The notes under the pieces are model-generated. The model ran no database searches. It saw only the letters and a list, made by a program, of their open reading frames with translations, and had not been told where the DNA came from. Below, in pieces: positions 20,486-29,996 of a stretch of 64,000 nt of DNA. Every line of letters begins with the position of its first letter. The stretch's first letter is position 1. The DNA is from Cyclobacterium jeungdonense. GTDB lineage: Bacteria; Bacteroidota; Bacteroidia; Cytophagales; Cyclobacteriaceae. The position numbers were made by a program, and so were the translations under genes. The DNA lies in assembly GCF_010994275.1 (NCBI RefSeq), contig NZ_WMCD01000007.1, positions 245,014-309,013 of the forward strand, given 5' to 3'.

Positions 20486-20516
20486 TTTTTTTTATCCATC
20501 CAGAATTTCAAACACT

Positions 20517-21677
20517 ATGAAAAACGCACCTGTAACATTCGCCGTTCTGCTGTTGCTTTCCTGCCAAGATATTGATTTAGGCCCAACTACCTCCTGTATA
20601 CCAACCGTACCTCCAGCACATCCAAAATCCATGGTATATCAGAACATTTTGGACACGTTCTCGGCAAAAGGTCTCCCGGGTATCTCCATCCTCATCCGGG
20701 ATGATGCAGGCACTTGGTGGGGATCTTCAGGAAAAGCAGATATTTTAGAGAACATAGACATGAATACTTGCACTGTCTCCAAGGCAGCCAGCATCACAAA
20801 AACATTTGTTGCGGCGCTCACCATGATGCTCGCAGAAGAAGGCTTTTTCGATCTTGATGATCCCCTTGAGAAATGGCTCCCGGAGCAGGTGCTAAATAAA
20901 GTTGCAAATATACGTGCGTGTACGATACGTCAACTAATGAACCATACAACGGGTATCCCGGATTTGATTGACAATGATGACTTTTACCTCGGAGTACTGA
21001 ACGACCCTGACCGGAAATGGAAGCCCGAAGAACTCATTCCTTATGTGTATGGCGTTGCTCCGATTTTCCAGCCTAGCGAAAATGTCTCTTATTCCAATAC
21101 AAACTACTTGTTACTTGCCATGGTCATCAACAAAGCTACTGGCAAAAACCACGCATATTTATTGAGAGAGCGCGTCATTCTCCCCCTTAACTTGGGAAAC
21201 ACCTTTTATTACTGGCATGACAACATGCAAACAGTAGCGCAGGGATACTTTGATCTGTTCAACAATGGATCAATATTGAACGTCACAAACTACAATACCG
21301 GCAGCGGAAACGGATATGGAGGTTTGTATTCCAACGTATTTGACTTGCAAACATTTATTGAAACCCTTGTCAGAGAGCGAGCGCTGCTATCAGAGGCCAG
21401 TTTGGGACAGATGCTCACTTTTACCAAAGAGGAATCGGGAGCGAACCGGGCAAATGGACTAGGTATTTTTAAAGATTTCCTCGAACGTCCGGCTGACCAG
21501 TTTGCCTATGGCCACCGAGGCAGGGACCTGGGATATACCGCCGATATGTTTTGGTTTCCCAATCAAGATTATACGCTAACCTATCTTATCAACTACGGGA
21601 CTGACGCCAACAGCAGTCTGCGACCCGTTTTTTTTGAATTCAGGACAGCCATTGTGGATGCCATCATGGAAAATTGA
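20517..21677 (+). CDS. Serine hydrolase of the beta-lactamase class C / D-Ala-D-Ala peptidase fold, lipoprotein
   Basis: A 386-residue exported protein; a short signal ends LLSC (Cys16), a plausible lipobox. The fold-defining residues are SITK (Ser92, Lys95), the YSN-type motif in VSYSNTNYLL, and a late FAYGHRGRDLGY block in the position of the KTG/HxG motif. Such proteins (beta-lactamase PF00144) include esterases, peptidases and lactamases; antibiotic resistance should not be assumed. It follows the barrel-like gene by 31 bp. Confidence 0.88.
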   Translation: MKNAPVTFAVLLLLSCQDIDLGPTTSCIPTVPPAHPKSMVYQNILDTFSAKGLPGISILIRDDAGTWWGSSGKADILENIDMNTCTVSKAASITKTFVAALTMMLAEEGFFDLDDPLEKWLPEQVLNKVANIRACTIRQLMNHTTGIPDLIDNDDFYLGVLNDPDRKWKPEELIPYVYGVAPIFQPSENVSYSNTNYLLLAMVINKATGKNHAYLLRERVILPLNLGNTFYYWHDNMQTVAQGYFDLFNNGSILNVTNYNTGSGNGYGGLYSNVFDLQTFIETLVRERALLSEASLGQMLTFTKEESGANRANGLGIFKDFLERPADQFAYGHRGRDLGYTADMFWFPNQDYTLTYLINYGTDANSSLRPVFFEFRTAIVDAIMEN

Positions 21678-22258
21678 GAACCCGTTGCTGCTTAGCCTTC
21701 TCATATTAGATTTCTGTCTATGCTGAATGGGCCAGTTGGAGTAAAGCTCATTATGATGAATCAGATGATGCGTCATTCGAAAGGAATTCGCCAATTCTCC
21801 GAATTTTACGTTAAAATGAAAATGTCATCTCAGTAGTTACCCTTCCTGATATCAAAATCCGCAATCCAAGAGAAAAGAAATCACGATTGACCAAAGAATA
21901 ATCGCTCAAAAGCTCTCCAATAATGGAGCACTGAAACTTCAACTTAACACCAAGAAAACCCCCAGCAATATTTAAAATAAGAGCCGTTCCCCTCCTATTC
22001 ATTATCATACCCATCCAGGTCATCGTCTTTCATCGCCCGGAAGCTGGTAATTAATGCAACTTTATCCGATGCGGAACAGGCTCCCTGAACTCCAATGCAG
22101 CTTGCTTCCCACGCACTACTTCCTGACTTGATATCTCTTTCCCGGCGGGAACTACCCTCCCAATTAATTCCTTTTTGCTTCTTGCTAAGCATAGTTGAGT
22201 TGCATTGCTTATCATTTTAATCTACCTTACCTTAACCAAAAACCCACGAAAAGCTCCC
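21678..22258. other. Gene-free intergenic region (581 bp)
   Basis: No convincing coding sequence on either strand. Two short minus-strand frames (about 21811-22023 and 21995-22192) lack recognisable motifs. The region may be decayed DNA, since the sulfatase that follows stands alone. Confidence 0.5.
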
Positions 22259-23812
22259 ATGAGAACCTTATCCCCAACCAGCCTTTCCAAGTTGGCAACA
22301 TTGGTCCTGCTGCTCCATGCCTGCAGCCCACCAGAGGAAACAACGGAAGCGAAGCAAAACATTTTGTTTATCGCAGTAGACGATATGAATGATTGGGCGG
22401 GATTTTTGGCCGGACACAGCGGTATGAAAATCCATACGCCTAATATCGATCGGCTTGCCACTGTTTCCATGGTATTTACCAATGCCCACACCCCTGCTCC
22501 AGCCTGTGCGCCCACACGCGCGGCGATTCTTACCGGGGTACACCATGCGCGCTCAGGAGCAGAAAATGTGTATTGGGGTGATGGCCCGAAATGGCGGGAA
22601 TTCGAGGCATTAAAAGGAGTAGTAACCCTGGAGCAATTCTTTCAGAAAAATGACTATAAAACACTGGGCGCGGGCAAAATTTACCACAGCCAGGCACCTC
22701 CCTGGACGCCGACCAGCCAGGTTGAACCGGCAAACTGGGATTTTTACTACCCCAGTCCCTATATTTCCCACCCCTTCCAAATCCGAGCCCCGGACGAAGT
22801 CATCTATCCCGAGGACGTGGACAACGAAAACCGGCCCGGCGGCGGGGCAGACGGATGGTGGACCTGGGGTGCCATCCCCGTTCCGGATGAAAAAATGGCC
22901 GACTACCACATCGTAGACTGGGCAAGTTACCAACTCCAACAGCCACACGAAAAGCCTTTCTTCCTGGCTGCGGGTATGTGGAAACCCCACGATCCCTGGG
23001 AGGTTCCCCAAAAATACTTCGATATGTATCCATTGGAAGACATTGTCCTGCCCGAGCGGCGAAAAGACGACCTGGAAGATGCCTTCGATCATGGCCGCCG
23101 CTATATCATGGAATGGGTGCTGGAAAACGAGCAATGGGAAAAAATCATCCAGTCCTACGCCGCCTCCGTCACGTTTTCCGATGCCATGGTGGGCCGCTTG
23201 CTGGATGCCCTGGAACAATCGGCCTATGCCGATAACACCATCGTGGTGTTGTGGTCCGACCATGGTATGCACATGGGCGAAAAAGACAACATTGAAAAAT
23301 TCACCCTATGGGAACGGTCCACGCGGGTGCCGCTGCTCATTTCCGTTCCCGGTATGGAGCAGGCAGGCAGCCGCTGTGACCAACCCGTGAGCCTTATGGA
23401 CCTGTACCCTACCCTGGTGGAGCTGACCGGCTTTGAGCAGCCTCCCCACCTGGACGGAGAAAGCCTGCTGCCCCAACTAAACGACCCCAGTACCGAGAGG
23501 GCTCCGGTCATATCCAGTTATAAATTTCCCAACCCCAAACCCAATGGGGTCACGGGTCATGCCGTGAGAAGCATGCGGTACCGCTACATTTACTATCCGG
23601 AGATCAACCTGGAAGAGCTTTATGATCATGCGAATGATCCCAATGAGTGGGATAACATTGCCTATAAAAAAGAAAACCGGCAGGTCATCGAAGAACACCG
23701 AAATGTGCTGCTGGACATGTTGCCTGAATTGACCTGGAAAGAAGGTCCCCCGGAGGGCTATTCCATCGACAGCAACGGATTGGTAAAGAAGAATAACTTT
23801 GAATCGTTTTAA
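22259..23812 (+). CDS. Type I sulfatase (iduronate-2-sulfatase-like), lipoprotein
   Basis: A 517-residue sulfatase. Met at 22259 gives a lipoprotein signal ending LHAC (Cys22); the frame is open 54 bp further upstream, but that would bury the signal. Motifs are FIAVDDMND (metal-binding Asp pair at 41-42), the maturation motif CAPTR with Cys83, KPHDPWEVP, and WSDHGMHMGEKDNIEKFTLWE. The combination resembles the iduronate-2-sulfatase-like branch of S1 sulfatases. Thr replaces Ser at motif position 4, which formylglycine-generating enzyme tolerates. It is the only sulfatase outside the two degradation loci and has no clear operon partner. Confidence 0.92.
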   Translation: MRTLSPTSLSKLATLVLLLHACSPPEETTEAKQNILFIAVDDMNDWAGFLAGHSGMKIHTPNIDRLATVSMVFTNAHTPAPACAPTRAAILTGVHHARSGAENVYWGDGPKWREFEALKGVVTLEQFFQKNDYKTLGAGKIYHSQAPPWTPTSQVEPANWDFYYPSPYISHPFQIRAPDEVIYPEDVDNENRPGGGADGWWTWGAIPVPDEKMADYHIVDWASYQLQQPHEKPFFLAAGMWKPHDPWEVPQKYFDMYPLEDIVLPERRKDDLEDAFDHGRRYIMEWVLENEQWEKIIQSYAASVTFSDAMVGRLLDALEQSAYADNTIVVLWSDHGMHMGEKDNIEKFTLWERSTRVPLLISVPGMEQAGSRCDQPVSLMDLYPTLVELTGFEQPPHLDGESLLPQLNDPSTERAPVISSYKFPNPKPNGVTGHAVRSMRYRYIYYPEINLEELYDHANDPNEWDNIAYKKENRQVIEEHRNVLLDMLPELTWKEGPPEGYSIDSNGLVKKNNFESF

Positions 23813-23911
23813 AAGCCAAAATGGATCAGATTCCCTGTTGGTAAAAAATTGGCGGTGAATGCGTGGAACGTTTTTTGCCAACCCGCAAAAACGATGGTAA
23901 AGGCGGTTTCT

Positions 23912-24058
23912 TTTAATCATGGTTCCGTTACTAACATTCTGCATCAATTTTCCATCAATCTGACGGGTAAACAACTCAACCAGCTGGGTGCCGAAGCCCG
24001 TGCGTTTAGCTTTTTCTACCGCAGGTTTGCCCACCCCATTATCACTGATTTTAACTAA
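23912..24058 (-). pseudogene. Histidine-kinase ATPase-domain fragment
   Basis: Read on the minus strand directly after a TAA at 24059-24061, the frame gives LVKISDNGVGKPAV (G1 box DNGVG), then TGFGTQLVELFTRQIDGKL (G2-type block) and NGTMIK. This is the C-terminal end of a HATPase_c domain as in LytS or PAS-type sensor kinases. The rest of the kinase (sensor, His box, N box) is missing upstream, and downstream the frame runs into unrelated sequence. It is a remnant, not a gene. Confidence 0.7.
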
Positions 24059-24061
24059 TTA

Positions 24062-24475
24062 AAAATCTTCCTTCAGAAAATAATTCCAATCATTGGGAAA
24101 GTATTTTACCCCTTTCGCCCTAAGCCTGGGCAGTGGAAACGTTGAATTAATTAAATTATCGGAGGCATCAAAAATGGATCCTACAAATAATGGAGTGGAT
24201 GAGCACCCATGTGCAAAAAGGCGGGAGCGTCACTACTGATGGAAGTCACCTATCCCAATATGATGATGCTGAAGGCTATTTCCACGGATTGATAATATTT
24301 ATAAAAGACGTCGATCAAGGTGATTTTAATTGATATGAATGTAAAACTGGTTTGGAGGAGCAATCCAATTCAATACCCAACAGCAACCGAAAAAAATAAC
24401 CAACTGAAATAACAAGAATTAAAACGGGAAAGCCAATGACCGAACCAATTTGGCATCAAAACAAATTAATTAGTC
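24062..24475. other. Gene-free intergenic stretch (414 bp)
   Basis: No open frame with coding character and no RNA gene seen. It lies between the kinase remnant and the dispersed repeat at 24476, consistent with decayed DNA. Confidence 0.5.
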
Positions 24476-24519
24476 ATGAAATCGAGCATGACGAGAACGT
24501 CACACAGTGGGATGATTAT
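24476..24519 (+). repeat. 44-bp dispersed repeat, copy A
   Basis: These 44 bases recur without mismatch, in inverted orientation, at 49377-49420. Both copies are intergenic and both are followed by GCGAGATTC a few bases later. This fits a short intergenic mobile or REP-like element rather than chance. Confidence 0.85.
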
Positions 24520-24563
24520 CGTAGCGAGATTCCATGTGACCTTTAAAAAACAATTATAAACAC

Positions 24564-25502
24564 ATGAAAAAAGTAGGCATCATCGGAGGTTCAGGCTTTA
24601 TTGGAAGCTACAACACTCAAAAGTTCTTAAATGAAGGATACAAGGTAAAAGTATCAGCCACAGACCTTTCCAAAAAAGAAAAGTATGAACATCTACTCAG
24701 CCTCAAAAATGCTGAGAATCTGGAAATCGTTCAACTTGATGTCGAAAATAAGCAAGAGCTTATGGATTTTCTTAAAGACTGTGAAGTGGTAATTCATGGA
24801 GGAACCCCCTTCCAATTGGATGTGAAAGACCTTCAGAAAGACCTGTTTGACCCGACCATCAAGGGAACGGAAAATTTTCTTGAAGCAGTTCTTAAGATTC
24901 CCGGAATTGAAAAAGTCATTTTTATTGCATCTGTTGCTGCTTACAACACCAACTTTCCATTTTTACCTGCAGGAAAAACTGAAGGAGACCAAATCACTGA
25001 AAATGATCAACCTTTTATGAGCGAAGAAGGCATTCCTTATGCCCAAGCAAAGTTTATCGCCAATCAGACCGTCAATAAATTCATCGCTGACCACCCCAAG
25101 CTAAGTTTTGAAATTACCTCTGTTTCGCCTGTGGGAGTAATGGGGAAATCACTCTCTAACAGACAAGATTCTACCTCAACGGGAATACAATTTCTGTTTA
25201 AAAATAAAATTGCGCCCAACCCATTCATACAAATGATCTATGACGTGGATGTTTTGTGGGCACTGGTAGATGTAGAAGATGTTGCCGAGGCGATTTACAA
25301 AGCGGCTATAATCAAAAACATACATGGGAAAAACTATCTCTTGTCAGGGGAAAGTTACAGGGTTTCAGATGTTACAATGATGCTCAACAATCAACCTCCG
25401 GTAGGAAAACCTGAAATCGTTTATAGTTCAGAATTGGCAATAAAGGATTTGGGAATAGGCTTTAAACCAGTAAGCATCCCCTTGAATAATTATTCCTCAT
25501 AA
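24564..25502 (+). CDS. NAD(P)-dependent epimerase/dehydratase (extended SDR)
   Basis: A 312-residue Rossmann-fold protein. GIIGGSGFIGS near the N-terminus is the dinucleotide-binding GxxGxxG motif, and Tyr and Lys of the catalytic YxxxK are in YAQAK, with IASVAAY providing the preceding Ser. The pattern is closest to dihydroflavonol-reductase-like SDRs (EKVIFIASVAAYN, VDVEDVAEAIYKA). It would reduce a carbonyl or modify a nucleotide sugar; the substrate is unknown. No signal peptide, so it is cytoplasmic. It is monocistronic. Confidence 0.88.
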   Translation: MKKVGIIGGSGFIGSYNTQKFLNEGYKVKVSATDLSKKEKYEHLLSLKNAENLEIVQLDVENKQELMDFLKDCEVVIHGGTPFQLDVKDLQKDLFDPTIKGTENFLEAVLKIPGIEKVIFIASVAAYNTNFPFLPAGKTEGDQITENDQPFMSEEGIPYAQAKFIANQTVNKFIADHPKLSFEITSVSPVGVMGKSLSNRQDSTSTGIQFLFKNKIAPNPFIQMIYDVDVLWALVDVEDVAEAIYKAAIIKNIHGKNYLLSGESYRVSDVTMMLNNQPPVGKPEIVYSSELAIKDLGIGFKPVSIPLNNYSS

Positions 25503-25938
25503 AAACCGTGACGGAAGAAAGAGAAAAAACCATCAAAGAGTTTGTGAAAAGGGACGACTAATCCATTTCTCCCGGTCCCGACCCTTTTCGGTAAGACGCT
25601 TTTCCGTTTACGTTGAACAACCGGGCTTTTTGACGATCAACCGATCTCATCCGATTTCCAGACTTGGGGGCAAAAAACCCCAATGGGCACCGTAAAAAAG
25701 AGCGCCCAGGTGCAAATCCTGAAAAGCGACCGATACGGAGAATACAGCTTATGCCGGCTAACATCACCCGAACACGCACCCGCAAGAAATGGAACGATCG
25801 TTCTAATACAGGCAGCGTAGAAAAATCAAAGCGAGTAATGCCATTTTGGCCGGATTTACGTATTTTCAAACAGCAAAATCCGTACTACCTGTTTTCAACA
25901 ACAACCCCATATAAATGATATTCTACCGGAAGGAATTG
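25503..25938. other. Gene-poor region (436 bp)
   Basis: No supported gene. A 17-codon frame from GTG at 25508 and a 40-codon open stretch around 25690-25820 have no recognisable motif. Just before the next gene, GGAAGG at 25928-25933 is a good ribosome-binding site for the ATG at 25939. Confidence 0.45.
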
Positions 25939-27354
25939 ATGATTTACGCGATCGTTTTTGGTTTGCTGCCGACTGTATTGTCGATTTCTGCGCAGGCCCA
26001 ACTGCCCGTATCCGGGCGGAACGACTTAGTACAGCGGACTGATGCGGCCTTGAAAAAAGGACTGGCATTTTTTCACTCTCTGAATACCGAAGGAGGCTAT
26101 GTCTACTACGTAACTCCTGACTTATCGATGCGGTGGGGAGAAAGTCCTGCGGATACGCATACCATTGAGGTTCAGCCTCCGGGTACCCCCGCCGTAGGCC
26201 AATCCTTTTTGCGTGCCTATCGGGTCACTTCCGACACTCAGGCATTGGCATTCGCCAAAGAGGCAGCACATGCATTGATTCGGGGACAAAACAAACACGG
26301 CGGATGGGATCATACGATCGATTTTACTAATTTGAACAACGAAGTAGTAAGTTTCGACGATAATCAAAGCCAATCGGCCGTTAGCTTTTTGATGGCGTTG
26401 GATCAGCTAGTAGACGATCCTCTGTTGACTGCGGCCACCCAAAAAGCGATACACATGATGCTAAAAACCCAGCTGGACAATGGGGGTTGGCCTCACAAGT
26501 ACCCCGAACAAGGGAATTACCACGATTACGCCACTTTCAATGATGGCGGGATTAACGATTGCATTCGCGTCATGCTGGAGGCCTACCGGTACTACCCGGG
26601 GGACGAGGCAATTGAAAAAAGTCTGCGCAAGGCTGCCCGGTTCCTGATGATCTCCCAACTGCCCCCACCCCAACCGGGTTGGGCGCAACAGTACAACGAG
26701 TATCTTCAGCCGGCTTGGGCACGCACCTTCGAACCACCAGCGGTATGCCCGACCGTTACCGTCAAGAACATCAATACCCTGATTGATTTGTACCTCATTC
26801 TCGGTACCGAGACCTTGCTGGAACCCATTCCTGATGCCTTGCGATGGGTTCGGGAAGTAAGGATGGAAAACGGCATGTGGGCCCGCTTTATAGAACTCGG
26901 AACAAACAAAGCACTTTACTACGATAGACCCCGAATTCGTGTAGAAAGACTGGAGGATCTACACCCAGAGCGCCGAACCGGATATGCGTATCAGACAGAC
27001 CTGCAAGTACCCCTTGAGAAAAGTATACTCCGGTATGAAAAAGCCCTTGAAATGGGCAACGAAGCATTGTGGAAAGCAGAACAGTACATTGACTCAAAAG
27101 AAGCATTGGTGCGGCGTATAGAGGATATTACCGGGGATGTGGTGCGCATACTGGACGAACAAGAAGAATCCGGAGCCTGGGTAACAAAAAACGATCGATT
27201 TAAAAAGAATATGCCACGAGGGGAACGCTGGAATGGCCAATACCTTACCATGGATCGCATAAGCAGTAGCGTTTTTAATAAAAATGTAGCCACGCTGAGT
27301 GAATTCCTGGAATTGAACAATCAACTAGAAAAATTTTCGGAAATGACCAATTAA
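25939..27354 (+). CDS. Pectate lyase-like protein (PL10 / Pec_lyase family)
   Basis: A 471-residue secreted protein. The signal peptide runs to about residue 20 (LSISAQAQ). The body is an alpha/alpha barrel: GQNKHGGWDHTIDF, QLDNGGWPHKYPEQ, YATFNDGGINDCIRVM, QPGWAQQYN and LQPAWARTFEPPAV are blocks of the PL10 pectic acid lyase family. It should cleave polygalacturonate or a related uronate polymer by beta-elimination. The ATG at 25939 is preferred over 25915 because of the ribosome-binding site ahead of it. The C-terminal 80 residues look like an added helical segment. A wider group of PL10-like proteins has no proven activity, so the substrate is tentative. Confidence 0.8.
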   Translation: MIYAIVFGLLPTVLSISAQAQLPVSGRNDLVQRTDAALKKGLAFFHSLNTEGGYVYYVTPDLSMRWGESPADTHTIEVQPPGTPAVGQSFLRAYRVTSDTQALAFAKEAAHALIRGQNKHGGWDHTIDFTNLNNEVVSFDDNQSQSAVSFLMALDQLVDDPLLTAATQKAIHMMLKTQLDNGGWPHKYPEQGNYHDYATFNDGGINDCIRVMLEAYRYYPGDEAIEKSLRKAARFLMISQLPPPQPGWAQQYNEYLQPAWARTFEPPAVCPTVTVKNINTLIDLYLILGTETLLEPIPDALRWVREVRMENGMWARFIELGTNKALYYDRPRIRVERLEDLHPERRTGYAYQTDLQVPLEKSILRYEKALEMGNEALWKAEQYIDSKEALVRRIEDITGDVVRILDEQEESGAWVTKNDRFKKNMPRGERWNGQYLTMDRISSSVFNKNVATLSEFLELNNQLEKFSEMTN

Positions 27355-27746
27355 GGGGAATTTGGAAGAATTCCTGCCTGCGAAAAGCCCGCGTACTTTT
27401 TGGGATGTGAGTCCGATGGGGTGACCGATAGATTTCCTTGCCCTAATGCGGTAGGGGCCATGGGCTAGCTGCTGTGATTCCCAGCAGGAACAACACCGGA
27501 AATTCTACAGGTAAGAAGCAACGCACCTTTCGTGCCTGGAAAGAAGCATATAAACCTCGCGCTGGGCTTTTGTTTCGGCGCCGGTACGGGGTGGTAACCC
27601 GGATTTCGGCATAGAGCTGCGGCAGCCCGATACTTTTAAATCCACCGAAATTCTGCTAGCTTCGCATCATTCGGTTGGTCGTGACCCAAAATCATTTGGC
27701 CGCCGAGTACACCAGTAGAAAAAACTGCTAAAAATCGCTGTACCAG
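27355..27746. other. Gene-free region (392 bp)
   Basis: A GC-richer stretch with no open frame that I can support. It may be decayed coding sequence, but no family is recognisable in any frame. Confidence 0.45.
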
Positions 27747-28946
27747 ATGATGAAAAAAACACTGGGAATAGGAATGGTCGGTGCTCGTTATGGGGCACGC
27801 ATGCATTTGGCAAACTACCGAAACCTACCACCCGGACTGGTGGAAGTCAGAGGTGTTTGTTCCCTGACCGAGGAAAGTGCCTCCGCTTTTGCCCGGGATG
27901 CAGGGATTTCCTTTTCAACGACTGATTTGAATCGTTTGCTCGCGCGGGAAGACATCGACATCATCGACATTTGCACGCCTCCGGCTTCCCATCACGAGAT
28001 CGCCATCAAAGCTGCCGAAGCAGGGAAGCACCTGATCATGGAAAAACCGCTAACCGGTTACTTTGGCGAGCCAGGAGACCCCGAACCCATCGGACTGCGG
28101 GTTCCTCGTGCGAAAATGAGAGCCGGAGCGCGAAGGAATGCGGAAGCGGTGCGCGATGCCGTACGGGCAAACAAGGTGATCTTCTGCTATGCCGAAAATT
28201 GGGTATATGCGCCACCCATTGTCAAAATGCGTCGATTGATCGCTGCCTCCAGTGGCTCCATTCTTGAGCTTCGGGCAGAAGAAAATCACTCTGGGTCGAA
28301 TTCTGTGTTTTCCAAAGAATGGAAATACATGGGAGGAGGAGCATTGCTCAGAATGGGCGCGCATGCAGTGGGTGCCTGCCTCTACCTCAAACAATGGGAA
28401 GGCGAACAGCGGAGGGGAAAACGAATACTCCCGGTTTCGGTAATGGCCGATACCGCAGACCTGATCCATACCGAGGCCTCCGATCGGGCAAGAAAAGCGC
28501 AGGCGCATCAGTGGATAAGTTCCGATCCAACGGATGTGGAAAACTGGGCCAATGTGGTAATTCGCTTCGATGACGGATCCCGGGCCACCGTACTGGTCAG
28601 TGACGTGGGCTTAGGAGGGCTCAACACACGCGTCACGGCCTACATGACCGACGGGCTCATCAAGGCCAACATGACGGCCAACGACGTGATCGAAACCTAT
28701 GCGGTAGATCCGGCTACTTTTGCAAGTGAGAATTTTACTGAAAAACTGGAAACCAAAGCGGGATGGAACCGGCCCAGCTGTGACGAAGACTGGTTTCGCG
28801 GATTTTCTACCGAGATCGCAGATTTCATACAGGCCATTGGGGAGCGCCGGGAGCCACTTGCCGGCATTGATTTGGCTGTAGACTGCGTGAACGTCATCTA
28901 TGCAGCCTACCAATCGGCGGAAGAAGGCCGCACCATTCAGCTTTAG
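27747..28946 (+). CDS. Gfo/Idh/MocA-family oxidoreductase
   Basis: A 399-residue NAD(P)-dependent oxidoreductase without a signal peptide. The Rossmann motif is GMVGARYGARMH, and the family-defining EKP is in LIMEKPLTG. IDICTPPASHHEIAIKAAEAGKH is quoted here only by its core ICTPPASHHEIA. The second domain has the substrate-binding helix (GGGALLRMGAHAVG). Members oxidise or epimerise sugars and inositols. A 30-residue insertion after EKP (GEPGDPEPIGL onward) is longer than usual. Two ATGs in tandem (27747, 27750) are possible starts. Confidence 0.9.
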   Translation: MMKKTLGIGMVGARYGARMHLANYRNLPPGLVEVRGVCSLTEESASAFARDAGISFSTTDLNRLLAREDIDIIDICTPPASHHEIAIKAAEAGKHLIMEKPLTGYFGEPGDPEPIGLRVPRAKMRAGARRNAEAVRDAVRANKVIFCYAENWVYAPPIVKMRRLIAASSGSILELRAEENHSGSNSVFSKEWKYMGGGALLRMGAHAVGACLYLKQWEGEQRRGKRILPVSVMADTADLIHTEASDRARKAQAHQWISSDPTDVENWANVVIRFDDGSRATVLVSDVGLGGLNTRVTAYMTDGLIKANMTANDVIETYAVDPATFASENFTEKLETKAGWNRPSCDEDWFRGFSTEIADFIQAIGERREPLAGIDLAVDCVNVIYAAYQSAEEGRTIQL

Positions 28947-29066
28947 CAAACCTGCCTATGCTGTTGATTTGCGTATTAATCCCGAGGCCGGTTTCGCGTT
29001 CCGGCATGCCCTGCCCAGGGATTTTTACTCGGATGGGCAGCGCGAGGAAGCCTGACCCTGACTGCT

Positions 29067-29086
29067 TTAGTAAGTATTAGTAAGTA
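29067..29086. repeat. Tandem 10-bp repeat upstream of the DUF5995 gene
   Basis: TTAGTAAGTA occurs twice in direct succession, 20 bp before the start codon of the next gene. Two helical-turn-spaced copies could bind a regulator, but no known operator was recognised. Confidence 0.5.
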
Positions 29087-29105
29087 TACGAATACCTGAA
29101 ACACC

Positions 29106-29861
29106 ATGCCCAATCCCACCACCATTCAAGAGGTCCTGAAGGAGCTGGATCACATCATCGAGGAGAGTATCGCAAGCAATAGCCGCATTGGTTTGTTTGC
29201 CTACGTTTACCGGCGTACGACCGATGAGATCGCTACCGAAATCGCCCAGGGAAATTTTGAGGACAACGAACGGCTCGAAAAATTTGACGTGGTATTTGCC
29301 CGGCTATACCTGGATGCGTATGAGGCGTATAAAAACAATCGGGAAGTCAGCGGCGCCTGGGCCTATGCCTTTGACCAGGTGGACAAGCCCCTGACAATCG
29401 TTCAACATGTTATGTTGGGAATGAATGCGCATATCAACCTGGATCTCGCTGTGGCAGCGGCAAAGGTAATGTCTGGTCAGGAAATCCATGCCCTTGAAAA
29501 TGATTTCAATAAAGTGAACGATATTCTTTTTCAGATCACCAATGAGTTGCAGGACCGCCTCAGCCGGGTATCGCCTTTAATGTTTATGCTCGACGTAATA
29601 GGTAAAAACAAAGACGAAAAGGTGATCAACTTTAGTATGCGCAAAGCTCGTCAACAATCGTGGAATGCAGCACAGCGCCTATGGTCATTGGGAGAGGAGG
29701 AACGAAAACGTGCCAAAAATAGGATAGATTGGATGGTACTGCTACTTAGCAAACACATTAGGTCACCAAAATCACTGACCGTATGGTTGTTTCTTAAAAT
29801 TATTCAAGCGTTTGAAACGAAAGAAGTCAGCGTCGTCATTTCCAAACTTAGAGCAGATTAA
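29106..29861 (+). CDS. DUF5995 family protein
   Basis: A 251-residue cytoplasmic protein, mostly helical. The block HVMLGMNAHINLDLAVA is the signature of DUF5995, together with an early RIGLFAYVYRRTT and a late ARQQSWNAAQRLW. The family has no proven function; the His, Asn and Asp in the signature could bind a metal. It ends 49 bp before a strong bidirectional terminator and is monocistronic. Confidence 0.82.
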   Translation: MPNPTTIQEVLKELDHIIEESIASNSRIGLFAYVYRRTTDEIATEIAQGNFEDNERLEKFDVVFARLYLDAYEAYKNNREVSGAWAYAFDQVDKPLTIVQHVMLGMNAHINLDLAVAAAKVMSGQEIHALENDFNKVNDILFQITNELQDRLSRVSPLMFMLDVIGKNKDEKVINFSMRKARQQSWNAAQRLWSLGEEERKRAKNRIDWMVLLLSKHIRSPKSLTVWLFLKIIQAFETKEVSVVISKLRAD

Positions 29862-29910
29862 TCCGGAAAGGCAAAGGAGTGAGTAGGGTCTCTTTAGAAC
29901 TATTCTTCAC

Positions 29911-29938
29911 AAAAAAACCTCCGCTTGGAGGTTTTTTT
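29911..29938. terminator. Bidirectional rho-independent terminator
   Basis: Arms AAAAAAACCTCC (29911-29922) and GGAGGTTTTTTT (29927-29938) pair perfectly around a GCTT loop. The A and T tracts make it work for both convergent genes (DUF5995 on plus, DUF2911 on minus). Confidence 0.92.
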
Positions 29939-29996
29939 GGTCATTTTTCTGTTCAAATTCCATTGAAAAAAAGTGCCCAAATGCGGCACCTTTCTG

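Noticed and set aside
20517..21677. Antibiotic-resistance beta-lactamase
   Set aside because: The SxxK/YSN fold is shared by many esterases and peptidases; nothing here shows lactam hydrolysis.
22610..23272. 220-codon minus-strand frame inside the sulfatase at 22259-23812
   Set aside because: Antisense shadow of a gene with full active-site motifs.
23477..24034. 185-codon minus-strand frame running from the kinase fragment into the sulfatase
   Set aside because: Only its first part resembles a kinase; the rest is antisense to a well-supported sulfatase.
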